The notes below the pieces were generated by a model that did not search any database, was not told where the DNA came from, and was given only the letters and a program-made list of their open reading frames with translations. A stretch of DNA of 64,000 nt from Kluyvera sp040932435 (lineage in GTDB: Bacteria; Pseudomonadota; Gammaproteobacteria; Enterobacterales; Enterobacteriaceae): assembly GCF_040932435.1 (NCBI RefSeq), contig NZ_JBFQGA010000003.1, forward strand, positions 248,001-312,000, in the 5' to 3' direction. Positions 36,210-44,696 of the stretch are shown one piece after another. The translations under genes and the position numbers were made by a program. The stretch's first letter is position 1, and each line of letters begins with the position of its first letter.

Positions 36210-37175
36210 ATGAGAAAGCTGCGCGTATTTGAAGAAGCTTGGCCGCTACATTCGCCGTTTGTTATCGCCCGCGGTAGCCGCAGCGAAGCGAAGGTTGTGG
36301 TGGTGGAGCTTGAGCAAGATGGCATAAAAGGCATCGGTGAATGCACACCGTATCCGCGTTACGGAGAGAGCCTTGCTTCGGTGATGGCGCAGATTCTGGC
36401 CATCGGTGAGCAGCTTGAAAAGGGGATCACCCGCGAGCAGCTGGCGGTATTGTTGCCCGCCGGGGCCGCGCGCAACGCGGTAGACTGCGCGCTGTGGAGT
36501 CTAGAAACTCAGCTAATTAAAAGTGACGTTGTCACTAGTCTTGGCGTGGTGTTGCCGGATACGGTGGTCACCGCGCAGACGGTAGTTATCGGAACGCCAG
36601 AGCAGATGGCTGCCAGCGCCAGAGCGCTATTTGAGAGCGGGGCGCGGCTGCTAAAAATCAAACTGGATAACCATTTTATCTGCGAGCGCATGGTGGCCAT
36701 CCGCGAAGCGGCACCGCAGGCGACGCTGATTGTTGATGCCAATGAGTCCTGGCGCGGCGATGGGCTGGCGGCTCGCTGCCAGCTGTTGGCGGACCTTAAT
36801 GTTGCAATGCTCGAGCAGCCGTTGCCGGTTGGCGAGGATGAGGCGCTGGAAAACTTTATCCATCCGTTGCCGATCTGTGCCGATGAAAGCTGCCATACCC
36901 GAGAGGATCTCTCGGTACTGCGCGGTCGCTACGAGATGGTTAACATCAAGCTGGATAAAACCGGCGGTCTGACCGAGGCGTTAGCGCTTGCCGCCGAAGC
37001 CAAAGCGCAGGGGTTTGCGTTAATGCTGGGCTGTATGCTGTGCACCTCGCGGGCGATTACCGCCGCACTGCCGTTGGCGCCGCAGGTCAGGTTCGCCGAT
37101 CTCGACGGCCCGACCTGGCTTGCCGTCGACTCACAGCCCGCACTACGGTTTACCTGCGGCGAACTTCATCTTTGA
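36210..37175 (+). CDS. ycjG: L-Ala-D/L-Glu epimerase
   Basis: This is a 321-residue enolase-superfamily enzyme (muconate-lactonizing subgroup) that epimerises L-Ala-D-Glu to L-Ala-L-Glu during murein peptide recycling. Metal ligands and catalytic lysines are visible: LLKIKLDNH (KxK), VDANESW, MLEQPL, CADES and NIKLDKTGG. The ATG at 36210 follows aaggag at good spacing. A GTG two codons earlier lies inside the ribosome site. Its 3' end overlaps that of convergent mpaA by 10 bases. Confidence 0.94.
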   Translation: MRKLRVFEEAWPLHSPFVIARGSRSEAKVVVVELEQDGIKGIGECTPYPRYGESLASVMAQILAIGEQLEKGITREQLAVLLPAGAARNAVDCALWSLETQLIKSDVVTSLGVVLPDTVVTAQTVVIGTPEQMAASARALFESGARLLKIKLDNHFICERMVAIREAAPQATLIVDANESWRGDGLAARCQLLADLNVAMLEQPLPVGEDEALENFIHPLPICADESCHTREDLSVLRGRYEMVNIKLDKTGGLTEALALAAEAKAQGFALMLGCMLCTSRAITAALPLAPQVRFADLDGPTWLAVDSQPALRFTCGELHL

Positions 37176-37885
37176 CTGGCAGGCTGCCAGTGCAAGAGCT
37201 GCGTCATCGCTTCAAGATAGTTCTCGCTGGCTTCATCAGATGAAATCGGTGGGAATTCAGCGGTGATGCAGTGCAGACCAATATCGTCGCACCAGCTGCC
37301 AAATGAGCCCGGCGTTTCGTAGCCCACGCTGCTGACTAACGGAAGAGCAAACGACGCTGACAGCCACTGGCCAAGCTCGCTGTTGCGAGCATCTTCGATA
37401 CAGGCCAGCGGATCGTGGAACGACACCACCCACGCGGGATTTATCTGATGAATAAGTTGGCACAATCCGCGACTTTCCGGTTCAGAGCCGGGACGGCTAC
37501 CGGTTAGCAACACGACATCACGCTGCTCAGCCGTGCTGTTCCAACGGTACACGGTTTCACCCGCCTTCCAGTTTGCCGCTGGGAAATTCCGGTTTAAATC
37601 GACGCCGTTGGCGTTGGCCCGCAGCCCAAGCTGACAGCCGTCTGGGTTAACCGCCAGAATCACATGATGGCGACGCAGATCGGGGGCCAGCGAGCGCAGT
37701 GCGCAGGATAGGGTGACGACCGAAGAGTTTTCATCGCCATGAGTACCGGCAATGATTAACCCGCTGTTTGGGCCGGCGACCGTCGCCGGGAACCAGATAA
37801 GCGGCGCGCCCAGCAGTGAACGGCCATAGTGCTGTGTCCCTTGTGGGAACGCTCCGCGCTGCGCGCGAGGGCGAAGAACTGACAT
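37166..37885 (-). CDS. mpaA: Murein tripeptide amidase A
   Basis: This 239-residue M14-type zinc carboxypeptidase cleaves the gamma-D-Glu-diaminopimelate bond of recycled murein tripeptide. The zinc site is seen in GTHGDENSS (His, Glu) and SFHDPLACIE, with the catalytic Glu in ITAEFPPISS. The start MSVLRPRAQRG matches E. coli MpaA; the frame continues 41 residues upstream without homology. It is divergent from mppA and overlaps ycjG tail to tail. Confidence 0.94.
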   Translation of the reverse strand: MSVLRPRAQRGAFPQGTQHYGRSLLGAPLIWFPATVAGPNSGLIIAGTHGDENSSVVTLSCALRSLAPDLRRHHVILAVNPDGCQLGLRANANGVDLNRNFPAANWKAGETVYRWNSTAEQRDVVLLTGSRPGSEPESRGLCQLIHQINPAWVVSFHDPLACIEDARNSELGQWLSASFALPLVSSVGYETPGSFGSWCDDIGLHCITAEFPPISSDEASENYLEAMTQLLHWQPASQR

Positions 37886-38076
37886 AGTAAAGATCCTGAT
37901 GCTAAGTGCAATTAATAGCAGTGTTGTGCAAAAATCGCCGCGAATCAAATAGTTTCCAGTAGGGTATTTAACGGCATAAATCAACTTTCTGTGATATGAC
38001 ATTTGCATTTATGGAAAGTGAAACAAATAATATTTTCATTATGTTACTTGGGTTTATCAATTTTAAAGGGGATGTC

Positions 38077-39693
38077 ATGAAGTATCCTTTCACCTTGACC
38101 TGCTTTGCCGCACTGCTTTCAGGCTTGAGCACCTCCGCATTTGCGGCCGACGTTCCTGCGGGAACGGCGCTGGCAAGCAAGCAGGATTTGGTTCGCCACA
38201 TTAAAGATGAACCCGCATCCCTAGACCCGGCGAAAGCGGTCGGGCTACCTGAAATTCAGGTGATTCGTGACCTGTTTGAAGGCTTGGTTAACCAAGATGC
38301 GAAGGGGAATATCATCCCTGGTGTCGCAACCCGCTGGCAGACTAATGACCAGAAAACCTGGACCTTCACCCTGCGCAATGACGCGAAATGGTCTGATGGC
38401 ACCCCGGTTACAGCGCAGGATTTCGTCTACAGCTGGCAGCGTCTGGTCGATCCTAAAACCACCTCGCCGTTTGCTTGGTTTGCGGCTCTAGCCGGGATGA
38501 CTAACGCTCAGGACATTATCGATGGTAAAGCCAAACCAGAAACGCTGGGGGTAACCGCCGTTGATGCGCATACCCTGCGCGTGCAGTTGGATAAACCGCT
38601 GCCGTGGTTTGTGAATTTAACCGCCAACTTCTCCCTTTATCCGGTGAATAAAGCTAACGTCGAAAGCGATAAAAATTGGACTCGCCCAGGCAAGCTGGTC
38701 GGCAATGGGGCCTACGTTCTGGCCGATCGCGTGGTCAATGAAAAACTGGTCGCCACCCCAAACAAGCAGTATTGGGATAATGCGAAAACGGTGATTCAGA
38801 AAGTCACTTTTGTACCGATTAACTCAGAGTCGGCGGCTACCAAGCGCTATCTGGCCGGCGATATCGATATCACCGAATCGTTCCCGAAAAATCAGTATCA
38901 GAAGCTGCTCAAAGAGCTGCCGGGGCAGGTTTACACGCCGGCGCAGTTGGGGACTTATTACTACGCCTTTAACACCCAAAAAGGGCCAACCGCCGATGCC
39001 CGCGTGCGTCTGGCGCTGAGCATGACTATCGACCGTCGGATCATCGCGGAGAAAGTGCTGGGCACCGGCGAAAAACCCGCATGGCGCTTAACGCCAGATG
39101 TGACGGCGGGCTTTAAACCGCAGCCATCGGCGCTGGAACAGAGCAGTCAGGCCGAGCTGAACGCACAGGCGAAAATGCTGTTGCAGGCAGCGGGTTACGG
39201 TCCGAATCGCCCGTTAAATTTGACGTTGTTGTATAACACTTCGGAAAACCACCAGAAAATCGCCATTGCGGTGGCGTCGATGTGGAAGAAAAATCTCGGC
39301 GTCGATGTGAAGCTGCAAAACCAAGAATGGAAAACCTACATCGACAGCCGCAATACCGGTAATTTTGACGTTATCCGCGCGTCGTGGGTCGGTGATTACA
39401 ACGAGCCGTCGACGTTCCTGTCGCTGCTCACTTCTACCAATACTGGTAATATTGCCCGCTTCAACGAACCTGCTTATGACAAGGTGATCCGCCAGGCGGC
39501 GCAGGAAAATACCGCAGCTGCGCGCAACGCTGACTATAACGAAGCGGAAAAAATCCTCGCCGAAAAAGCACCGATAGCGCCGATTTATCAGTACACCAAC
39601 GGCCGCTTAATCAAACCGTGGCTGAAGGGTTATCCGATAACCAACCCGGAAGATGTGGCTTACACCCATACCATGTATCTCGTTAAGCACTAA
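38077..39693 (+). CDS. mppA: Murein tripeptide-binding periplasmic protein MppA
   Basis: This 538-residue SBP_bac_5 protein has a signal peptide (LTCFAALLSGLSTSAFA|AD). In E. coli it binds L-Ala-gamma-D-Glu-mDAP and feeds the Opp permease. Strongly conserved segments include HIKDEPASLDPAKAVGLPE and IRASWVGDYNEPSTFL. The start MKYPFTLTCF follows aaagggga; an upstream in-frame ATG at 37996 would break the signal peptide. It completes the recycling set with ycjG and mpaA. Confidence 0.95.
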   Translation: MKYPFTLTCFAALLSGLSTSAFAADVPAGTALASKQDLVRHIKDEPASLDPAKAVGLPEIQVIRDLFEGLVNQDAKGNIIPGVATRWQTNDQKTWTFTLRNDAKWSDGTPVTAQDFVYSWQRLVDPKTTSPFAWFAALAGMTNAQDIIDGKAKPETLGVTAVDAHTLRVQLDKPLPWFVNLTANFSLYPVNKANVESDKNWTRPGKLVGNGAYVLADRVVNEKLVATPNKQYWDNAKTVIQKVTFVPINSESAATKRYLAGDIDITESFPKNQYQKLLKELPGQVYTPAQLGTYYYAFNTQKGPTADARVRLALSMTIDRRIIAEKVLGTGEKPAWRLTPDVTAGFKPQPSALEQSSQAELNAQAKMLLQAAGYGPNRPLNLTLLYNTSENHQKIAIAVASMWKKNLGVDVKLQNQEWKTYIDSRNTGNFDVIRASWVGDYNEPSTFLSLLTSTNTGNIARFNEPAYDKVIRQAAQENTAAARNADYNEAEKILAEKAPIAPIYQYTNGRLIKPWLKGYPITNPEDVAYTHTMYLVKH

Positions 39694-39719
39694 CGGCTCT
39701 TCACTTTCCCGTTAAACAG

Positions 39720-39741
39720 GCTGGCGCGATTTGGCGCCAGC
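39720..39741 (+). terminator. Hairpin after mppA, likely terminator
   Basis: An 8-bp perfect stem (gctggcgc / gcgccagc) with loop gattt or similar lies 26 nt after the mppA stop. The following ttcatctgattt is moderately T-rich. Confidence 0.7.
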
Positions 39742-39752
39742 TTCATCTGATT

Positions 39753-39774
39753 TAAAGTGATTGTCGTCACAATC
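39753..39774 (+). promoter_or_regulatory. Putative CRP-binding site upstream of amyA
   Basis: AGTGA-ttgtcg-TCACA matches the CRP consensus TGTGA-N6-TCACA with one mismatch. It is centred about 69 bp upstream of the amyA ATG. A possible -10 element (ttatag, 39797-39802) puts the site roughly 45 bp upstream of transcription, near the class II position. Confidence 0.6.
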
Positions 39775-39832
39775 TCGCGCGCGAAGCATTTCCCACTTAT
39801 AGTTTTCCTGTCGCCTAACACGGAGAACAGGT

Positions 39833-41320
39833 ATGCGTAATCCCACCTTATTGCAATGTTTCCATTGGTATTATCCCGCAGGCGGCGAATTGTGGCCGGA
39901 AGTCGCGGCGCTTGCCCCCAACTTGAATGAAATCGGCATCAATATGATTTGGTTGCCGCCGGCCAGCAAGGGCGCCTCAGGCGGCTATTCCGTGGGCTAT
40001 GACAGCTACGATCTCTTTGATCTGGGCGAGTTTGAGCAAAAAGGTTCGGTTGCCACTAAATATGGCGATAAAGCTCAGCTGCTGGAGGCCATTAGTGCCC
40101 TCAAACAGCACGACATTGCGGTGTTGATGGATGTGGTCGTCAACCACAAGATGGGCGCGGATGAAAAAGAGCGCATCCGCGTACAGCGGGTCAATGCGGA
40201 AGATCGCACGCAAATAGATGAGGAGATCATCGAGTGTGAGGCGTGGACGCGTTACACCTTCCCGGTACGGGAGGGGAAGTATTCGCAGTTTATCTGGGAT
40301 TACAAATGCTTTAGCGGGATTGACCATATTGAAAATCCTGATGAAGACGGCATTTTCAAGATCGTGAACGACTATACCGGCGAAGGGTGGAACGATCAGG
40401 TCGATGACGAAATGGGGAACTTTGACTACCTGATGGGCGAGAACATCGATTTTCGCAACCATGCAGTGACCGAAGAACTCAAATACTGGGCGCGCTGGAT
40501 GCTCGATCAAACCCATTGCGATGGCTTTCGTTTGGATGCGGTGAAACACATCCCCGCGTGGTTTTATAAAGAGTGGATTGAGCACGTGCAGGACGTTGCG
40601 CCCAGCCCACTGTTTATCGTCGCGGAATATTGGTCGCACGAAGTTGATAAGTTGCAGCTGTACATCTCGCAGGTTGAAGGCAAAACGATGCTGTTTGACG
40701 CGCCGTTGCAGCTTAATTTTCACGCAGCGTCACGGATGGGCCGCGACTATGATATGAGCCAGATTTTTACCGGTACGCTGGTTGAGGCCGACCCGTTCCA
40801 CGCGGTGACGCTGGTTGCCAATCACGACACCCAGCCGCTTCAGGCGCTGGAAGCGCCGGTAGAAGCTTGGTTTAAACCGCTGGCCTACGCCCTGATTCTG
40901 CTGCGGGAAAACGGCGTTCCGTCGGTCTTTTATCCAGACTTGTTTGGTGCACATTACGAAGATAGCGGCAGCGATGGTGAAAACTACGTCATTGATATGC
41001 CGGTTATTGAGCAACTGCATGAGCTTATCGATGCCCGACAGCGGTTTGCGCACGGCGTCCAGACGTTATGGTTTGATCACCCAAACTGTGTCGCCTTTAG
41101 CCGCAGCGGGACCGACGAAATGCCCGGCTGCGTGGTGGTGCTCTCCAACGGCGATGAAGGGCAAAAAACGCTGATGCTGGGGGAAAATTATGGCAATAAG
41201 CGCTGGCGAGATTTTCTCAACAATCGGCAAGAGATCGTTGAAACCAGCGCCGAGGGTGGCGCGGTCTTTACCTGTAACGGTGGCAGCGTTAGCGTGTGGG
41301 TAATGGAAGACGTACTCTGA
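39833..41320 (+). CDS. amyA: Cytoplasmic alpha-amylase
   Basis: This GH13 family alpha-1,4-glucan endohydrolase acts on maltodextrins/glycogen inside the cell; there is no signal peptide. It is 495 residues, the length of E. coli AmyA, with very similar sequence throughout. Catalytic residues are the nucleophile Asp235 in GFRLDAVKH, acid/base Glu265 in FIVAEYWSHE and Asp332 in VANHDTQ; the calcium/substrate motif DVVVNH is at 100-105. In E. coli amyA lies far away near the fli genes, so it occupies a different site here. A CRP-like site lies upstream. Confidence 0.95.
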   Translation: MRNPTLLQCFHWYYPAGGELWPEVAALAPNLNEIGINMIWLPPASKGASGGYSVGYDSYDLFDLGEFEQKGSVATKYGDKAQLLEAISALKQHDIAVLMDVVVNHKMGADEKERIRVQRVNAEDRTQIDEEIIECEAWTRYTFPVREGKYSQFIWDYKCFSGIDHIENPDEDGIFKIVNDYTGEGWNDQVDDEMGNFDYLMGENIDFRNHAVTEELKYWARWMLDQTHCDGFRLDAVKHIPAWFYKEWIEHVQDVAPSPLFIVAEYWSHEVDKLQLYISQVEGKTMLFDAPLQLNFHAASRMGRDYDMSQIFTGTLVEADPFHAVTLVANHDTQPLQALEAPVEAWFKPLAYALILLRENGVPSVFYPDLFGAHYEDSGSDGENYVIDMPVIEQLHELIDARQRFAHGVQTLWFDHPNCVAFSRSGTDEMPGCVVVLSNGDEGQKTLMLGENYGNKRWRDFLNNRQEIVETSAEGGAVFTCNGGSVSVWVMEDVL

Positions 41321-41326
41321 GTACCT

Positions 41327-41356
41327 AGCTGGCGCAGCGATGCGCCAGCTCTCGTT
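41327..41356. terminator. Terminator between convergent amyA and bdcA
   Basis: A perfect 10-bp stem (agctggcgca / tgcgccagct) with a gcga loop is followed on the plus strand by ctcgtttt. It begins 7 nt after the amyA stop. Confidence 0.88.
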
Positions 41357-41358
41357 TT

Positions 41359-42072
41359 CTAGGCACCAAACCCGCCGTCGATGGTGTGCATAGCCCCGGT
41401 CACGAAAGACGCTTCGGGGCCAGCAAGCCAGGCGACCATGGCTGCAACTTCTTCCGGTCTGCCGTGCCGTTTTATGGTCATAAAGCTGTGCATCAGCTCC
41501 TTAAGCGGGCCGGATTCCGGGTTAGCGTCGGTGTCGATTGGGCCGGGCTGCACGATATTGACGGTGATGCCCTGCGGGCCAAAATCGCGTGCTAGACCAC
41601 GCGCCAGCCCCTGTAACGCCGATTTGCTGACCGCATAGGCGGCAAGCCCTGGCAGAGGCATGCGATCGCCGTTGACGGAGCCAATGACAATAATTCGCCC
41701 ACCGGTAGGCATTTTCCTCGCCGCTTCAACCGCCGCATGGTAGGGCGCATGAATGTTAATACGGAATAGGCGATCCACCTCGTCGCTGTCCAGTTCCCGC
41801 GCGTCACCAAACAGAATAATGCCGGCGTTAATCACCAGAATATCGAGCGGCCCGTTGTCGCTAACCACTTTGATTATTGCGTCGCGGTCAGCGCTGTCGG
41901 CCAGTACGGCGCGGCTTCCGGTCTCTTTTGCTAGCTCCTGTGCCGCATTTAGCGACCCGGCGTAGCTAAATACCACCGACGCGCCATCGGCGGCAAATCG
42001 GCGAACGATTGCGGCGCCAATGCCACGGCTTCCACCCAAAACCAGTACCGATTTGTTCTTAAACAAGGCCAT
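41359..42072 (-). CDS. bdcA: SDR family protein, BdcA-like c-di-GMP-binding biofilm dispersal mediator
   Basis: This 237-residue short-chain dehydrogenase/reductase has the same length as E. coli BdcA (YjgI). It has the nucleotide motif VLGGSRGIGAAIVRRF, the conserved GSVNGDRMP, and the catalytic AYAVSKSALQG. E. coli BdcA is reported to bind c-di-GMP and promote biofilm dispersal. In E. coli it sits beside the regulator gene bdcR; here it lies downstream, on the same strand, of a GGDEF-EAL protein gene. The orthology call rests on high overall similarity. Confidence 0.85.
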   Translation of the reverse strand: MALFKNKSVLVLGGSRGIGAAIVRRFAADGASVVFSYAGSLNAAQELAKETGSRAVLADSADRDAIIKVVSDNGPLDILVINAGIILFGDARELDSDEVDRLFRINIHAPYHAAVEAARKMPTGGRIIVIGSVNGDRMPLPGLAAYAVSKSALQGLARGLARDFGPQGITVNIVQPGPIDTDANPESGPLKELMHSFMTIKRHGRPEEVAAMVAWLAGPEASFVTGAMHTIDGGFGA

Positions 42073-42146
42073 AAGAGCACTCCTGATGAGATTGTCGCGA
42101 GACTACCCGATGCGCCGGAGAGATGAACGGCTCAGGAAGTATAGTT

Positions 42147-42171
42147 GCGGCTACCCGTTGCGGGTAGCCGC
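42147..42171 (-). other. Hairpin between the MHYT-GGDEF-EAL gene and bdcA
   Basis: A perfect 10-bp or longer stem (gcggctaccc / gggtagccgc) starts 5 nt after the stop of the upstream minus-strand gene. No T tract follows, so it may be an attenuator or mRNA-stabilising structure rather than a full terminator. Confidence 0.55.
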
Positions 42172-42176
42172 GACGC

Positions 42177-44321
42177 TCAAGCCTGTTTTTTCTTGCCGGT
42201 AGAGGAGGCGATATCCCGACGGATTGCCGCCGGAGCGTTCGGATCGCCGCTAAGCGGTAGGTTGCTGAGCATAAATTCAATGTCTTCTGCGGGTACCGGG
42301 TCTGAGAACCAGAATCCCTGCAGGGCGTCACAGCCCAATCCAGAGAGAATGCGCTGTTGCTCCTGCGTTTCCACCCCTTCTGCCACCACCGCCATATTCA
42401 TGGAGTGGGCGATATTGATAATGGTTGAGACAATTTTGATATTTTTACTGTTCTCGCGCATATCCTTGGTAAAGCTTTTGTCGATTTTCAACTCGCCTGC
42501 GGGTAAATCCTGTAGGGCCAGCATATTGGAATACCCAATACCAAAATTATCGATAGAAATAGTCATCCCGATGCGGCAAAAATCATTGAATATCTGTACG
42601 CTGCGGTCGAAACCGTGGAGCGCGGTGGTTTCGGCAAGCTCAATAGTTAAACGGGTCGGCGAGATATGGTGGCGCATTAGCGCGTCGCAAACCTGCTCAT
42701 AAAAGTTCTGCTGTTCAAACTGAACGGGCGAAATATTCAGCGATAACGTCCAGTCATCGTGCCCGGCGCGGCTCCATTTACGTAGCTGTTCGCAGCCTTG
42801 CTCCAAAATCCAATTGCCGACCTGAACAATCAGCCCAGTATTTTGCAATGTCGGCAAAAATACCTCTGGTAGTAGGATGCCTTTCTTCGGATGACGCCAG
42901 CGTACCAGCGCTTCGAAACCGTAAATGCGCTGTTCTTTGACGTGATATTTGGGCTGATACCAAAGCTCGAACTGATCGCGCTCCAGCGCCTGGGTCAGAT
43001 CTTGCAGGAAATGCGCGCCTTGCCACGTACTGTCGAGCATGGATTCATGGTACATAACCCAACCGTTACGGCCGTTATGCTTCACATGATACATCGCGGT
43101 ATCTGCGGACAACTTCAGCTCCTGTGGCGTTTCACCGTGTCCCGGATAGAGACTTATCCCCACGCTTAAGGAAATCTGTAAAATCTGCCCGGAGTGGTAA
43201 AACGGCCGGCGGATGCTTTCGACCATACGGGTACAAATATCGGTAATTTCGGCTTCATTGCAGTTGGGGGCCAGCAGAATAAACTCATCGCCGCCGATAC
43301 GCGCGAGGGTCATTTTAGGATTTAGGCAGGCGCTCATTCGGTTGGCGACGGAAACCAACAGATTATCGCCGACGTGATGCCCCCAGGCGTCGTTAATCAG
43401 CTTGAAGCGATCGAGATCCATCAAGACGAGGGCAAAGGTGCTGCCTGCAAGCCGCGACTGGTGCAGACACGCCAGCAGGCGCATATCAATCTGGCTGCGG
43501 TTTGCCAGCCCGGTCAAACCATCATAGCGCGCCTGTTGTTCAAGCTGCTGATTTAGCCGCTGGAGGTTTTCCGTCAGCCGCGAGGTACGCACCTGGGAGT
43601 CGATCATGGAAATCATCAGCATCAGTCCGAGCAGCAGCAACGTGGTCACGGATACCCAGATGGATAATCCTTCTTCGCTGACCATCAGTGAATGGTCTGC
43701 CATCATGTGACCATGTCCGGTAAAGGTCGCAGCGCTCATGCCGGTATAGTGCATGGCGGCAATGGCGATTCCCATCGCCAGCGCGGCACCAACACGCGTC
43801 AACAGCACGCCCTTGCTGTTCAGACGCAGGCTAAATGCCAGCCACAGCGCCACACAGGAGGCGACAATGGCTATGACCACCGAGGCGATAATTAACGGGA
43901 TGTTCCAGATAATATCTTCATGCGACATCAGCGCCGCCATACCGACATAGTGCATGGTGACGACGCCGCTGCTCAGTAGTGCGGTGGCAATACACAATCG
44001 CTTTAGTGACAGCGTATTTCCTGCGACGGCAATGTTAATGGCCAGCGAAGAGGCAATTATCGCGGCCATTAACGAAATTATCGTTAGCTCAAGGTGATAG
44101 CTCATCGGCATCGGCATTTTCATGGCCAACATGCCGATAAAATGCATCGACCAGATGCCAATACCCAGCGTTGCGCCGCCGGTGATTCGCCAGAACAACG
44201 CCACTTTTTTATTAGAGGCAGCAATTTTTGCCGCACTATCTAGCGCTACAAAAGAAGCAATGAATGCCACCAGAAATGAAATACCGACTAGTATCGGGTC
44301 CCACGAAGCGTGCAGCATCAT
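42177..44321 (-). CDS. Membrane MHYT sensor with GGDEF and EAL domains
   Basis: This ~714-residue inner-membrane c-di-GMP signalling protein has an N-terminal MHYT sensor with seven predicted helices and three motifs (MHFIGM, MHYVGM, MHYTGM), thought in this family to sense O2, CO or NO through metal. A GGDEF domain follows with intact IGGDEF, then an EAL domain with EALVRW. In the EAL domain, the usual DDFGTG reads DNFGIG, replacing a metal-binding Asp, so hydrolysis may be lost. The start is uncertain: an ATG at 44330 sits only 1 nt after its ribosome site; 44321 is better spaced. It is divergent from a chemoreceptor gene. Confidence 0.9.
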   Translation of the reverse strand: MMLHASWDPILVGISFLVAFIASFVALDSAAKIAASNKKVALFWRITGGATLGIGIWSMHFIGMLAMKMPMPMSYHLELTIISLMAAIIASSLAINIAVAGNTLSLKRLCIATALLSSGVVTMHYVGMAALMSHEDIIWNIPLIIASVVIAIVASCVALWLAFSLRLNSKGVLLTRVGAALAMGIAIAAMHYTGMSAATFTGHGHMMADHSLMVSEEGLSIWVSVTTLLLLGLMLMISMIDSQVRTSRLTENLQRLNQQLEQQARYDGLTGLANRSQIDMRLLACLHQSRLAGSTFALVLMDLDRFKLINDAWGHHVGDNLLVSVANRMSACLNPKMTLARIGGDEFILLAPNCNEAEITDICTRMVESIRRPFYHSGQILQISLSVGISLYPGHGETPQELKLSADTAMYHVKHNGRNGWVMYHESMLDSTWQGAHFLQDLTQALERDQFELWYQPKYHVKEQRIYGFEALVRWRHPKKGILLPEVFLPTLQNTGLIVQVGNWILEQGCEQLRKWSRAGHDDWTLSLNISPVQFEQQNFYEQVCDALMRHHISPTRLTIELAETTALHGFDRSVQIFNDFCRIGMTISIDNFGIGYSNMLALQDLPAGELKIDKSFTKDMRENSKNIKIVSTIINIAHSMNMAVVAEGVETQEQQRILSGLGCDALQGFWFSDPVPAEDIEFMLSNLPLSGDPNAPAAIRRDIASSTGKKKQA

Positions 44322-44330
44322 GCAATCCAT

Positions 44331-44696
44331 ACCTTTTCATAAGAGGGTTTTAATTAATCTATCAGTAAATTCCGAATTTTATCCAGAAAAATAACAAGCT
44401 GGATACGTTCTTTTTACATCGTTAAGTCGGCTGATTCGAATATTAAGCATTACTAAATATTGATGAATTAGTAATAAATAATGCTGCTAATAATTATAGA
44501 TTATTCTTAACTTCCATAAAGTTAAAAACGATTATGGAGCCTTACGTCTGTAGTTTCGCTTTAGTTAGCAGTAATGCCCGATAAAAGCAAAACTTGCACA
44601 GCTAACGGTTAAAGTGGCACGAAACGTTAAAATGGTCTGGTAAATACAACTTCTAGTGATATAACCAAATTACACAGCAAGTGTTGGGGAAAGGTT
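44331..44696. promoter_or_regulatory. A+T-rich divergent promoter region
   Basis: This gene-free 366 bp lies between the MHYT-GGDEF-EAL gene and the chemoreceptor gene and should contain both promoters. It is markedly A+T-rich at 44331-44530. A partial flagellar-type -10 (cccgataa, 44577-44584) was seen but lacks a well-placed -35. I see no small gene here. Confidence 0.4.

Noticed and set aside
39977..40723. 248-codon minus-strand frame inside amyA
   Set aside because: It is a shadow of a highly conserved GH13 gene whose catalytic residues are intact on the plus strand.
44577..44584. Flagellar sigma-28-like -10 (cccgataa) before the chemoreceptor gene
   Set aside because: The -10 is close to consensus, but no TAAA-type -35 occurs at the required spacing; the best match is two bases off and poor.
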